A stretch of DNA of 50,628 nt from Clostridia bacterium (GCA_017512805.1 JAFWES010000080.1:1-50628); one strand, 5' to 3'. Shown: positions 42,062 through 50,596, counted from the stretch's first letter. Numbers and translations: made by a program. Notes: generated from the sequence alone by a model not told the origin.

Positions 42062-44215
42062 ATGGAATCCAAATGCTATTCCATGGATCTGGCCGGCAAA
42101 AAGCTGACGCTGGAATTCGGCCGGTACTGTGAACAGGCCAACGGCTCCGTTTGGGTGCATCTGGGCGATACGGTGGTCATGGTCAACGCGACGATGGCTC
42201 CCACCCCCCGGGAAGGCGTGGACTTCTTCCCCCTGGCGGTGGATGTGGAAGAGAAACAGTATTCCGTGGGGAAGATTCCCGGCGGATTCATCAAGCGGGA
42301 AGGCCGTCCCACCGACAAGGCGACCCTGACCTGCCGGCTGATTGACCGGCCCCTGCGGCCCCTGTTCAATAAGGGCATGCGCAATGACGTGCAGGTGGTG
42401 GTCACCGTGCTGAGCGTGGAGCAGGACGTGCCCCCGGAAATTCCGGCGATGATCGGTTCCTCCATTGCCCTGGCCGTGTCCGACATTCCGTGGAACGGGC
42501 CGACCGGCGCGGTGCTGGTGGGCCGGGTCAACGGGAAGTATGTGATCTGCCCCGATGAGGCCCAGCGGGCGGAAAGCGATCTGAGCCTGTATGTGGCCGG
42601 GACGGAAGAAGCGATCATGATGGTGGAAGCCGGCGCCAAAGAGCTGAGCGAAGACACCATGCTGGACGCCATCCTCTTCGGCCATGAGGAGATCAAGAAG
42701 CTGGTAGCCTTCCAGAAGCAGATCGTGGCCGAAATCGGCAAGGAAAAGAAGGTCGTGCCGCTGATCACCACCGGCGACGATATCAAGGCCGCGGTGCGGG
42801 AATTCGCGCTGGAAAAGTGCAAGTGGGTCTATGAAACCTTCGAGCGCAAGGAACGGCAGACCCGGGAGGCCCAGGTGAAGGAAGAGACCCTGGCGGCCCT
42901 GAGCCAGCAGTTCCCGGAGCGGGAGAGCGAAATTGAAGACGCGCTGTACTACCTGAACAAGGAAGTCATGCGGAGCAAGATCCTGAACGAGGGGATCCGT
43001 CCCGACGGGCGGAAGGTCACCGAGATCCGGCCCATCTGGTGCGACGTGGGCGTGCTGCCCCGGACCCATGGCTCCGCCATCTTCACCCGGGGCCAGACGC
43101 AGGCCCTGACGGTGACCACGCTGGGAACCGTGTCCGAAGGCCAGACGCTGGACGGGCTGAGCACCAGCGAGACCTTCAAGCGGTACATCCATCAGTATAA
43201 CATGCCCCCGTACGCCACCGGCGAGGCGGGCCGCATGAAGAGCCCCGGCCGGCGGGAAATCGGCCACGGGGCCCTGGCGGAGCGGGCCCTGCTGCCCGTC
43301 ATTCCCTCCGAGGAAGAGTTTCCCTATGCCATGCGGCTGGTGAGCGAAATCCTCAGCTCCAACGGATCCTCCTCCATGGCTTCCGTATGCGGCAGCACCC
43401 TGAGCCTGATGGACGCGGGCGTGCCGATTTCCGCGCCGGTGGCCGGCGTGGCCATGGGCCTGATCACCGATCAGGAAAGCGGAAAGCTGGCTGTCCTGAC
43501 CGATATCCAGGGCCTGGAGGACTTCTTGGGCGATATGGACTTCAAGGTGGCGGGCAGCATGAACGGGATCACCGCCCTGCAGATGGATATCAAGATTGCG
43601 GGGATCAACCGGGCTATCCTGCAGCAGGCCCTGAATCAGGCGCTGCAGGGACGGCTGCATATCCTCAAGATCATGCTGGAGACGCTGGGTCAGCCCAGGG
43701 ATGAGCTGAGCCCCTACGCCCCGAAGATCATCAACTTTACCATCAATCCCGACAAGATCCGCGAAGTCATCGGGCCCGGCGGCAAGATGATCAACAAGAT
43801 TATCGCCGAAACCGGCGTCAAGATCGATATCGAGGACGACGGCCGGGTCTTCATCTCCACCCCGGACAGCGATGCCGCGGAGAAGGCGAAGAAGATTATC
43901 GAGGGCATTGCCAAGGATATCGAGGTGGGGGACGTGTTCACCGGGAAGGTGGTCCGGATTATGAATTTCGGCGCCTTCGTGGAGCTGGCCCCCGGCAAGG
44001 ACGGGATGATCCACATTTCCAAGCTGGATAATCACCGGGTGGAAAAGGTGGAGGATGTGGTCAATATCGGGGACGAACTGGAAGTCAAGGTCAACGAGAT
44101 CGATGCCCAGGGCAGGATTAACCTGATCCGGAATGACATCGTGTACGAGAATACCGCGCCGGCTCGTCGGGAGGGAAGCGGCAGCCGCCGTCCGCCCCGC
44201 CGGGACAGCCACTGA
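42062..44215 (+). CDS. pnp: Polynucleotide phosphorylase
   Basis: 717 residues from ATG 42062, with AAAGGAG upstream; the frame is open further 5' but without a site. 3'-5' phosphorolytic exoribonuclease. Domains: RNase PH-like domain 1 ([22 protein letters not shown]), helical linker (about 225-310), RNase PH-like domain 2 with the catalytic [18 protein letters not shown], a KH domain ([20 protein letters not shown]), and S1 ([21 protein letters not shown]). The C-terminus is a short basic tail. Acts in mRNA decay. Confidence 0.97.
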   Translation: MESKCYSMDLAGKKLTLEFGRYCEQANGSVWVHLGDTVVMVNATMAPTPREGVDFFPLAVDVEEKQYSVGKIPGGFIKREGRPTDKATLTCRLIDRPLRPLFNKGMRNDVQVVVTVLSVEQDVPPEIPAMIGSSIALAVSDIPWNGPTGAVLVGRVNGKYVICPDEAQRAESDLSLYVAGTEEAIMMVEAGAKELSEDTMLDAILFGHEEIKKLVAFQKQIVAEIGKEKKVVPLITTGDDIKAAVREFALEKCKWVYETFERKERQTREAQVKEETLAALSQQFPERESEIEDALYYLNKEVMRSKILNEGIRPDGRKVTEIRPIWCDVGVLPRTHGSAIFTRGQTQALTVTTLGTVSEGQTLDGLSTSETFKRYIHQYNMPPYATGEAGRMKSPGRREIGHGALAERALLPVIPSEEEFPYAMRLVSEILSSNGSSSMASVCGSTLSLMDAGVPISAPVAGVAMGLITDQESGKLAVLTDIQGLEDFLGDMDFKVAGSMNGITALQMDIKIAGINRAILQQALNQALQGRLHILKIMLETLGQPRDELSPYAPKIINFTINPDKIREVIGPGGKMINKIIAETGVKIDIEDDGRVFISTPDSDAAEKAKKIIEGIAKDIEVGDVFTGKVVRIMNFGAFVELAPGKDGMIHISKLDNHRVEKVEDVVNIGDELEVKVNEIDAQGRINLIRNDIVYENTAPARREGSGSRRPPRRDSH

Positions 44216-44224
44216 CAAATGAAG

Positions 44225-44260
44225 CTTTCAGGGAGGCGCCGCGCCTCCCTGAAGGTTTTT
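44225..44260 (+). terminator. Intrinsic terminator after pnp
   Basis: TTCAGGGAGGCGC and GCGCCTCCCTGAA form a 13-bp stem around one base, then GGTTTTT. It lies 12 bp before ruvX, so part of ruvX expression may be readthrough. Confidence 0.88.
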
Positions 44261-44271
44261 CCGGAGCGTAA

Positions 44272-44703
44272 ATGATGATGAAGAGAATCCTCTGCCTGGA
44301 TGTGGGCGATGCCCGGATCGGCGTCGCCGTTTCGGATCCGGAACGGATCATCGCCACCCCGGTGGAGGTCATCCGCCGGGTCGGATGGGGGCCGGACTGC
44401 CGGCGCATCAAAGCCCTTTGCGATCAGTATGAAACCGACGAGGTCCTCAGCGGCCTGCCGCTGAACATGGACGGTACGGAGGGGTTTCAGGCGGAAAAGG
44501 TCCGTACCTTCTGCGCTCAGGTGGAAAAGCAGGGGTTGAAGGTCTTTTTCCAGGATGAGCGCCTGACCACGGTATCGGCGGAGGACGCTCTCATGGAGGA
44601 CGGACTGGACGGACGGGAAAGGCGAACGCGGGTGGACATGATCGCCGCGGCCCTGATCCTGGAACAATGGCTGGAAGAACAGCGAAAGCTGCAGAAAATG
44701 TAA
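44272..44703 (+). CDS. ruvX: Putative pre-16S rRNA nuclease / Holliday junction resolvase homologue
   Basis: 143 residues. Three ATG codons stand in a row at 44272-44280; CGGAGCG lies just before the first. YqgF family RNase H-like fold: ILCLDVGDARIGVAVSDPE with the first catalytic Asp, VLSGLPLNMDGTEG, QDERLTTVSAED and the final VDMIAAALILEQWL. The E. coli homologue matures the 5' end of 16S rRNA. The pairing with the DUF1292 gene 12 bp downstream repeats the yrrK-yrzB order of Bacillus. Confidence 0.93.
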   Translation: MMMKRILCLDVGDARIGVAVSDPERIIATPVEVIRRVGWGPDCRRIKALCDQYETDEVLSGLPLNMDGTEGFQAEKVRTFCAQVEKQGLKVFFQDERLTTVSAEDALMEDGLDGRERRTRVDMIAAALILEQWLEEQRKLQKM

Positions 44704-44715
44704 AGGAGAAAGCAC

Positions 44716-45048
44716 ATGAACGAAGAAATGGACAGCCGGAACATGGACGAAATGGACGAGGATGTGGAATACATCGACCTGATCGACGAGGAAGGCAACA
44801 GCGAGACCTATGAGGTGCTGGCCTCCTTCCCCATGGGGGAGGTTCAGTACGTGGCGGTCACCGAAGCCGTGAAGGAAGCGGAAGACGAAGAATCCGAAAC
44901 CGATGAGGATGAGGAAATCCCGGTGATGCTTCTGCGGATGGAGACCGACGAGGAAGGAAACGACATTTTTGTGGCCGTGGACGACGATGAGGAAGCGGAA
45001 CAGGCCTTCAATGCCCTGGAGGAGCTGCTGGGGGACGAAGAGGAATAA
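44716..45048 (+). CDS. DUF1292 (YrzB-like) acidic protein
   Basis: 110 residues; ATG 44716 after AAAGGAGAAAGC. The DUF1292 core is YIDLIDEEGNSETYEVLASF, VAVTEA and EIPVMLLRME followed by DIFVAVDDDEEAEQAFNAL. The protein is extremely acidic at both ends and in the linker. No catalytic motif is seen. The family is a conserved Firmicutes companion of ruvX with unknown function. Confidence 0.9.
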   Translation: MNEEMDSRNMDEMDEDVEYIDLIDEEGNSETYEVLASFPMGEVQYVAVTEAVKEAEDEESETDEDEEIPVMLLRMETDEEGNDIFVAVDDDEEAEQAFNALEELLGDEEE

Positions 45049-45077
45049 GAAGGTCGGAATTTGGTGCGTCCGGGGCA

Positions 45078-45106
45078 TTGACGGAAAGGCAGAGAAGGTC
45101 TAAAAT
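45078..45106 (+). promoter_or_regulatory. Promoter of the membrane pyrophosphatase
   Basis: TTGACG (45078-45083), 17-nt spacer, TAAAAT (45101-45106). The leader of about 80 nt contains a small GGCTTC/GAAGCC hairpin. Confidence 0.8.
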
Positions 45107-45190
45107 AAGATCTGCATCCGGCTTCCGTCCGAAAAGAAGCCAGAAAAAAATAAACCTGTTCATATCAGGGAGAATTGGGGGTCTTTCATT

Positions 45191-47314
45191 ATGTCCGGGT
45201 GGTATATCCTGACGCTGTGCGCCATCGCGGCGACCGTTTGCTACGTGATCTGGAATTATCTTCGGATCCGGAAGATGCCGGAAGGCACGAGCGAGATGGT
45301 GGAGATGGCCGGAATCATCCGCAGCGGTGCGAACACCTTTATGAAAACCGAGTATCGGACCATCGCCATCGTGGTGGCGATTCTGGCCGTGGCGCTGACG
45401 CTCTTCGTGGAAAAGACCAGCGGCATCACCTTTCTGATCGGCGCCTGCATGAGCAGCGCGGTTTGCGTGCTGGGCATGCGCAGCGCCACCTTCGCCAACG
45501 TGCGGACGGCCAACAAGGCCCGGGAAAGCATGTCCATCGGCGAAACCGTGAAGGTCGCCCTGTGCGGCGGCTCCATCTCCGGCCTGAGCGTGCAGGCTTT
45601 CGGGCTGCTGGGCTTCGTGGCCGTGCTGCTGATCTTCGGCAACGTGGATCCCAACGCCCAGAGCGGCGGCCTGATCACCAACCTGGGGAATATCAATCCC
45701 ACCATCATGCATGTGTCCACCTACAGCCTGGGCTGCTCTCTGGTGGCGATGTTTAACCGCGTGGCCGGCGGCAACTACACCAAGGCGGCGGACATCTCCG
45801 CGGATATCCTGGCCAAGGTCCGTAACGACCTGCCCGAGGACGACAGCCGCGTGCCCAACGTCATTGCCGACTTCATCGGCGACAACGTGAACGATATCGC
45901 CGGCAACTGCTCCGACCTGCTGGAGAGCTTCGTGGCCACCATCGCCGCGGCCCTGATGATCTGCGTGGTGCTGTTCCATCAGCATGGGGAAGTGCTGAAC
46001 GAAGGCGCTTTCCACGCGCTGACGGTTTATCCGGTGGCCCTGGCGGGTCTGGGCCTGATCGGCTGTCTGCTGGGCCTGCTCTACGCGGCGGTCAAGAAGA
46101 TGGGCGACAATCCCTCCCGGGAACTGAACCTGGCCACCTGGATCTCCGCCGGGCTGACGCTGGTGATGGGCTTCTTCGGCGCGATGGTGATCTTCCAGAA
46201 GGTGGACGCCTCCGTTCTGACCGAGCTGGGATGGAAGATCGGCTGGGTCAGCCCCTGGGTCTGCGCCGTGCTGGGTATCGCCAGCGGCGTGGCTATCGGC
46301 TCCATTACCGAATACTATACTTCCACGGACTATAAGCCCACCCGGGTGCTGGCGGAAATGGCGCCGGAAGGGGAGGCCTTCGTGGTCACCAAGGGCGATG
46401 CGGTGGGCTCCCGCAGCGTTCTGCTGCCGGTGCTGGTGATCGGCCTGGCCCTGTATCTCTCCGGAACCCTGGCGGGCATCTACGGCGTGGCGCTGGCGGC
46501 CCTGGGCATGCTGAGCTTCGTGGGCGCGACGGTTTCCATCGACGCCTTCGGGCCGATCGCGGATAACGCCGGCGGCCTGGCGGAGAGCTGCCACCTGCCA
46601 CACGATGTCCGGAAGATTACGGACAAGCTGGATGCCGTGGGCAACACCACCGCCGCTGTGGGCAAGGGCTTTGCCATCGGCTCCGCGGCCTTCGCGACCG
46701 TGTCCCTGATTGTTTCCTACGTGGGCTCCTATTCCAAGGGCACCCCCGACCTGAACATCGCCAGCTTCGTGGTGGTGGCGGGCGCCATCATCGGCGGCGC
46801 GCTGGTGGAATACTTCGCGGCCATGCTGACCGATAACACCATCGATTCCGCCAAGCTGATGGCTGACGAGGGCGACAAGCAGCTGACGCCCGAAGTGCTG
46901 GCCGGAAAGAAGACCCCCGACTACAACCGGATGATTGAGCTGGCGGCCAAGGAAGCCCTGCGGAAGATGCTGGTGCCCTCCGTGCTGGCGATGGTCATCC
47001 CCGTGGTGGGCGGATTCATCTTCGGCGTGGAATTCGTGGGCGGTATCCTGATCGGCGCAACCATCGTGGCGATTCCCCGGGCCATCTTCATGGGCAACAG
47101 CGGCGGCGCCTTCGACAATGCCAAGAAGTATATTGAATCCGGCGCTCTGGAAGGGCACGGAAAGGGTTCCGCGGCTCACAAGGCGGCCGTCACCGGCGAT
47201 ACCGTCGGCGATACCCGCAAGGACGTGGTGGGCGTGGCCCTGGACATCTTTATCAAGACCATGTCCACCGTGGGCAACACCCTGGTGAGCCTGTTCCGGG
47301 TGACCCTGCACTGA
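45191..47314 (+). CDS. hppA: Membrane-bound ion-pumping pyrophosphatase (K+-dependent type)
   Basis: 707 residues, about 16 membrane helices. It couples PPi hydrolysis to H+ and/or Na+ export. Active-site regions are present: GGNYTKAADISADILAKV, DDSRVPNVIADFIGDNVNDI with its Asp pair, and DAFGPIADNAGG. GNTTAA at 484-489 has Ala where K+-independent enzymes have Lys, so K+ stimulation is expected. The family signature D-x7-K-x-E reads D201...K209-V-R211: the Glu is Arg. Several other blocks also differ from the classical enzymes (GDNVNDIAGNCSDLLESF). This marks a divergent clade; whether H+ or Na+ is pumped cannot be told. The ribosome-binding site is weak (GGGGG 9 nt from ATG 45191). Confidence 0.93.
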   Translation: MSGWYILTLCAIAATVCYVIWNYLRIRKMPEGTSEMVEMAGIIRSGANTFMKTEYRTIAIVVAILAVALTLFVEKTSGITFLIGACMSSAVCVLGMRSATFANVRTANKARESMSIGETVKVALCGGSISGLSVQAFGLLGFVAVLLIFGNVDPNAQSGGLITNLGNINPTIMHVSTYSLGCSLVAMFNRVAGGNYTKAADISADILAKVRNDLPEDDSRVPNVIADFIGDNVNDIAGNCSDLLESFVATIAAALMICVVLFHQHGEVLNEGAFHALTVYPVALAGLGLIGCLLGLLYAAVKKMGDNPSRELNLATWISAGLTLVMGFFGAMVIFQKVDASVLTELGWKIGWVSPWVCAVLGIASGVAIGSITEYYTSTDYKPTRVLAEMAPEGEAFVVTKGDAVGSRSVLLPVLVIGLALYLSGTLAGIYGVALAALGMLSFVGATVSIDAFGPIADNAGGLAESCHLPHDVRKITDKLDAVGNTTAAVGKGFAIGSAAFATVSLIVSYVGSYSKGTPDLNIASFVVVAGAIIGGALVEYFAAMLTDNTIDSAKLMADEGDKQLTPEVLAGKKTPDYNRMIELAAKEALRKMLVPSVLAMVIPVVGGFIFGVEFVGGILIGATIVAIPRAIFMGNSGGAFDNAKKYIESGALEGHGKGSAAHKAAVTGDTVGDTRKDVVGVALDIFIKTMSTVGNTLVSLFRVTLH

Positions 47315-47331
47315 TCATCATAAGCAAAATA

Positions 47332-47363
47332 AAGGACCGCGTGCCGTCAGACACGCGGTCCTT
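47332..47363. terminator. Bidirectional terminator between hppA and nnr
   Basis: AAGGACCGCGTG and CACGCGGTCCTT form a perfect 12-bp stem with an 8-nt loop. TTATTCAATT follows on plus and TTATTTTGC on minus. Confidence 0.9.
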
Positions 47364-47369
47364 ATTCAA

Positions 47370-48866
47370 TTAACGCTTCAGCAGCTCCGAAATCACCGCC
47401 GGGACACATCCTGCCGTATCCCCGGCGGTCATGCTGTATGCATTGGTCTTTTCCTGTGCCAGCTCCCCGGCCTTTCCGTTGATCCATGCCGCCGCGGCTG
47501 CCGCTTTCAGCGGATCCGGCAGCCACCCGGCTACGGCGGCCAGGATGCCGCTGAGCACATCGCCGCTGCCGGCCGTGGCCATCCCGGGGCATCCCGTGTC
47601 CGTGAAAAAGACCTGATTCCCATCCGTGATCAGGGTGGCGGGCCCCTTCAGCAGCAGGACACAGCCCGCTTCCTTCGCGAAGCGGCGCGCGAGGCCGACG
47701 GGATCCTGCTGAATGTCGGTGACAGAGCGGCCGCACAGACGGGAAAATTCCTTCAGGTGAGGGGTCAGGATGACCTTCGGTCTGGCTTTTTTCAGCAGGG
47801 AAGCGCACTCCGGCAGGGAAGAGAGGAGGTTCAGCCCATCGGCGTCAATCACCAGGCGGCCATCGCAGTTTTCCAGCAGCCACCGCAGGGACGACAGCGC
47901 CTGCCGGCTCTGGCCGATTCCCATGCCGAAGGCAACGGCCTTTGTGCCGGCGGTCAACTCCTGCAGCGCGCCTGGGTCATAGGCCAGATGCCCGTCCTCG
48001 TCCGGCAGCGGAAAGGCGGTGGCTTCCAGCAGGCCGGGACTGATAATATCGTAAAGGAAGCGGGGGAATCCCACTTTGATGACGCCCGCGCCGGCGCGCA
48101 TTCCGGCGGAGGCCATGGCGGCCAGCCGGATCGCTCCGTTGTACCGTTCGGATCCGCCCACCAGGGCGATATAACCGAAGGAACCCTTATGGCTCAGGTT
48201 CGGGCGGGGAGGGAAGAGGGCGGCAATGTCCTCCGCCTCCAGGAGAACCATGGGAGGTTCCACCGGCCGGATTCCAATGGGACAGTTCACCTTGTTCGCC
48301 ATCATATCCTTTGCCATGTTCAGAATATGCCCGGGCTGGAAGCTCCCCACGGAAACGGTCATGTCGGAGCGGACGCAAAGCTCCGCCATCCCGGTATCAC
48401 CGTTGAGCCCGCTGTTGATGTCGACGGAAACCACGTAGGCGCCGCTCTCATTGATGGCGTGAATGGCTTCCGCCGCGACTCCGGTGACCTCTCCCCGGAA
48501 ACCGGTACCGAAAATACAGTCAACTACGGTGGCCGCGCCCCTCAGCGCGTCGGGATCCCCCCAGCGGCTGACTTCCACCCCCTGATCCAGGCACTGGTCA
48601 TAATAGGTTCGCCCGTCCGGAGAGAATCGGTCTCCCAGCAGAACCAGGCGGCAGGAGATTCCCGCCTCCCGCAGCAGTAAAGCCAGGGCATATCCGTCCC
48701 CGGCGTTGTTCCCGCTGCCGCAGACGATGGCTACGGGCCCTTTCCAATTCACGGCCTCAAAGATGCCCCGACTGGCCCGGAGCATCAGCTCGCGGCCCGG
48801 CGTTCCTCCGGCGATGGTGGCGGCATCGCTCCTTCTCATTTGATCCACGGACAGAATTTCGATCAT
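47370..48866 (-). CDS. nnr: Bifunctional NAD(P)H-hydrate epimerase / ADP-dependent dehydratase
   Basis: 498 residues; ATG 48866 after AAAGGAAACGGAG. The N-terminal YjeF_N epimerase domain (about 1-210) has IVCGSGNNAGDGYALALLL, VDCIFGTGFRGEV and SVDINSGLNGDTG. The C-terminal ribokinase-like dehydratase domain (about 225-498) has HKGSFGYIALVGGSERYNGA, AFGMGIGQ, VIDADGLNLL, ILTPHLKEFSRL and the catalytic TAGSGDVLSGILAA. It repairs hydrated NADH and NADPH, a metabolite-damage function. The fused architecture is normal for many bacteria. It is a single-gene unit. Confidence 0.95.
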   Translation of the reverse strand: MIEILSVDQMRRSDAATIAGGTPGRELMLRASRGIFEAVNWKGPVAIVCGSGNNAGDGYALALLLREAGISCRLVLLGDRFSPDGRTYYDQCLDQGVEVSRWGDPDALRGAATVVDCIFGTGFRGEVTGVAAEAIHAINESGAYVVSVDINSGLNGDTGMAELCVRSDMTVSVGSFQPGHILNMAKDMMANKVNCPIGIRPVEPPMVLLEAEDIAALFPPRPNLSHKGSFGYIALVGGSERYNGAIRLAAMASAGMRAGAGVIKVGFPRFLYDIISPGLLEATAFPLPDEDGHLAYDPGALQELTAGTKAVAFGMGIGQSRQALSSLRWLLENCDGRLVIDADGLNLLSSLPECASLLKKARPKVILTPHLKEFSRLCGRSVTDIQQDPVGLARRFAKEAGCVLLLKGPATLITDGNQVFFTDTGCPGMATAGSGDVLSGILAAVAGWLPDPLKAAAAAAWINGKAGELAQEKTNAYSMTAGDTAGCVPAVISELLKR

Positions 48867-48993
48867 GGTGTATCTCCGTTTCCTTTCTTTACCGCGTTCA
48901 CGTTTTCTTTACCAATCCTATCATACATGAAATTCCCCCAAAATGCGAGTTTTGGAATCCGGATGACTTTTCGCTCCTGCTGGGGTATCCTCC

Positions 48994-49022
48994 TTGACGG
49001 TGGCCGGGGATCCCCCTATAAT
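48994..49022 (+). promoter_or_regulatory. Consensus promoter of the HAD gene with palindromic spacer
   Basis: TTGACG (48994-48999), 17-nt spacer, TATAAT (49017-49022). The spacer contains the 10-bp palindrome GGGGATCCCC (49006-49015). Confidence 0.88.
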
Positions 49023-49053
49023 AGCGGCAGAATGCAGGGAATGAGGTGTTTTC

Positions 49054-49722
49054 ATGCTTCCGGAAGCTGTCATCTTCGACATGGATGGCCTGATGTTTGA
49101 TACCGAGCGACTGTCCTCCCAGGCATGGCAGGCTGCCGGAAAGCGGATGGGCGTTGATTTGAATGAGTCGGTCATATCCCGTTTCCGGGGCACGACGCCC
49201 CAGGTCAGCCGCCGGGTGTGCCTCGAGGCCTTTGGACCGTCGTTTGACTATACCGCCGCCAGAACGCTGCGGACGGAGTTTTTGGAGCAGGCGATCCGGG
49301 AGCGGGGGCTTCCTGTCAAACCCGGACTGAAAGACCTGCTGTCCCGTCTTTCCGAGGAAGGGATTCCGGCAGCGGTAGCATCCTCCAGCCCGTTAGAGAC
49401 GATCCGGTGGTATCTGTCCCTGGCTGAAATCACACCATTCTTTCAGGCGATCGTTTCCGGGGAAGAAGCGGCCCGCTCCAAGCCCGATCCGGACTGTTTC
49501 CTGCTGGCTGCCTCCCGACTGAAGAAACCGGCGGCTTCCTGTCTTGTGCTGGAGGATTCGGAAAACGGACTGCTCGCCGCGCAGGCGGCCGGGATGAGAT
49601 CAATCTGCATTCCCGATCTTGCCATGCCCGCCCCGGAAATTTTGGCCCGTACCGAAGCTGTCCTTCCTTCTCTGTCGGAGGTATGGCCTTGGCTTCAGCA
49701 TGCATCGTCAGATCACAGATGA
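49054..49722 (+). CDS. HAD-superfamily phosphatase, beta-phosphoglucomutase-like
   Basis: 222 residues; ATG 49054 with GAGGTG upstream. Subfamily IA HAD: motif I VIFDMDGLMFDTE with nucleophile Asp9 and acid/base Asp11, an alpha-helical cap, motif II VASSSP, motif III Lys in RSKPDPDCF, and motif IV VLEDSENGLLAA. The DGxxxDTE start and cap size fit beta-phosphoglucomutase or small sugar-phosphate phosphatases. No maltose phosphorylase is nearby, so a general phosphatase is the safer call. Confidence 0.9.
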   Translation: MLPEAVIFDMDGLMFDTERLSSQAWQAAGKRMGVDLNESVISRFRGTTPQVSRRVCLEAFGPSFDYTAARTLRTEFLEQAIRERGLPVKPGLKDLLSRLSEEGIPAAVASSSPLETIRWYLSLAEITPFFQAIVSGEEAARSKPDPDCFLLAASRLKKPAASCLVLEDSENGLLAAQAAGMRSICIPDLAMPAPEILARTEAVLPSLSEVWPWLQHASSDHR

Positions 49723-49822
49723 GTTCCTTTCATCGTTTCCACCGTCCGAGGTCGGTCATCCGTGGCTAAACGGCATGTTTTCGGCCTTCGGCTTGGAAAT
49801 ATGATTTTTTGGAAATTAGCTC

Positions 49823-49851
49823 TTGACCTGGGACAACTTTTATGCTATACT
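49823..49851 (+). promoter_or_regulatory. Strong extended -10 promoter of the tRNA-Val transcript
   Basis: TTGACC (49823-49828), 17-nt spacer ending TGC, TATACT (49846-49851). Confidence 0.9.
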
Positions 49852-49856
49852 CCCTT

Positions 49857-50060
49857 CTGTTCCGTTAAGGGTCACGCTTCTATGAGGCATAGATCCGGAA
49901 GGAAGGTCGCATGGCTCAGTTGGTAGGACCCACTGGTCAAGTTATCAAACTGCCGTTCATGAGTATCTTAAGTGACTGGCACACTGGCAGACAAGACCGA
50001 CATGCGTAGGAAGCTGAAATGGCCGAACGATTTCAGTGAAAATGGATTAAAAGTTCGGAA
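49857..50060 (+). ncRNA. Candidate structured RNA preceding tRNA-Val
   Basis: Downstream of a strong promoter, several perfect complementarities nest without conflict. Domain A: TTCCG (49860-49864) with CGGAA (49896-49900), enclosing TCTATG-AGG-CATAGA (49879-49893). Domain B: CGCATG (49908-49913) with CATGCG (50001-50006), enclosing GGTC/GACC (49935-49938, 49995-49998) and CTGCC/GGCAG (49950-49954, 49986-49990). Domain C: an H-type pseudoknot, CTGAAAT/ATTTCAG (50014-50020, 50030-50036), whose loop bases CCGAAC (50023-50028) pair with GTTCGG (50053-50058). No ORF with a ribosome-binding site is present. It may be an independent RNA, a processed tRNA leader or a cis-regulator. It matches no family I can name. 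Confidence 0.45.
49910..49926 (+). pseudogene. tRNA 5'-segment duplication (tRNA-like remnant)
   Basis: CATGGCTCAGTTGGTAG (numbered from C 49910) matches positions 50068 onward of tRNA-Val with one mismatch in 17. Acceptor and anticodon halves are missing or unrecognisable, and GCTC has no GAGC partner after the D-loop. It is either a decayed tandem tRNA or a tRNA-mimicking part of the structured RNA. Confidence 0.5.
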
Positions 50061-50063
50061 TTA

Positions 50064-50139
50064 GGTGCCATGGCTCAGTCGGTAGAGCACCTCGTTCACA
50101 TCGAGGGGGTCACAGGTTCGAGTCCTGTTGGCACCACCA
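50064..50139 (+). tRNA. tRNA-Val (anticodon CAC)
   Basis: 76 nt with encoded CCA. Acceptor GGTGCCA/TGGCACC, D-arm GCTC...GAGC, anticodon stem CCTCG/CGAGG with loop TTCACAT (anticodon CAC, reads GUG), variable loop GGGTC, T-arm ACAGG-TTCGAGT-CCTGT, discriminator A, then CCA. All stems pair. Confidence 0.97.
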
Positions 50140-50143
50140 AACT

Positions 50144-50175
50144 CCCTTGAAAACACTAAGTTTTCGAGGGTTTTT
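50144..50175 (+). terminator. Intrinsic terminator of tRNA-Val
   Basis: CCCTTGAAAAC and GTTTTCGAGGG (11 bp, one G-U pair) with a 5-nt loop, then TTTTTC. Confidence 0.92.
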
Positions 50176-50333
50176 CATTTTCTCCGGATGTTGACATTTT
50201 CATTTTGGAGAGCCGAAATGAGCGGAATCCATCACGCCGTTCATATCGAAAAAACAGATGTTTTCCGAACGATACATTCTTCTCCCCCGCCCGGAGGGGT
50301 GTTCAATATCCGGGTTGTCCACCGTCCTGCATA

Positions 50334-50393
50334 ACAAAGTGCCTGCCTCTTGAGATACACGCGTCGGTGTGGCTCAAGTGACAGGCACTTTGT
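50334..50393. repeat. Long imperfect palindrome
   Basis: Outer arms ACAAAGTGCCTG (50334-50345) and CAGGCACTTTGT (50382-50393) are perfect; inner arms CTTGAG (50349-50354) and CTCAAG (50373-50378) extend the stem, with a small ACAC/GTGT tip. Total about 22 bp with one internal loop and no T-run. Confidence 0.85.
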
Positions 50394-50596
50394 GTCGAGG
50401 TGAACAATGCGATAGAAATCGGTGTGGCTTAATGGCCGGAAATCGTGTATAACAATGGGGGACATATCTTGATAATCCTGCAAAAAATGCTCATGTACGG
50501 TAAAGTATCACAAGAAAATTATGTCGAATTGACAGCCGCCTCCGCTATACCGAATAAGGAAATAAAGAGTCCTCAAATTTTGCGCTACTAAATGAA

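Larger units (their letters stand above)
49723..50063. other. Region between the HAD gene and tRNA-Val
   Basis: 341 bp. The first 100 bp show nothing beyond a short GCC-TTC-GGC hairpin near the HAD 3' end. The rest holds a strong promoter (49823-49851) and about 200 nt of inverted-repeat-rich sequence that probably belongs to the tRNA transcript. Confidence 0.7.

Noticed and set aside
49619-49804. Small frame overlapping the HAD gene end
   Set aside because: Mostly inside the HAD coding sequence in another frame, with no start signal.
49892-49906. SRP (4.5S-like) RNA suggested by CCGGAAGGAAG
   Set aside because: The flanking symmetric and asymmetric loop bases (CAGG on the left, AGCAG on the right) are missing and the surrounding helix does not form.
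50128-50334. 68-codon plus-strand frame starting in tRNA-Val
   Set aside because: It overlaps the tRNA 3' end and its terminator, so it cannot be a normal gene.
50241-50483. 80-codon minus-strand frame at the right end
   Set aside because: It runs straight through the long palindrome, has no ribosome-binding site and no recognisable domain.
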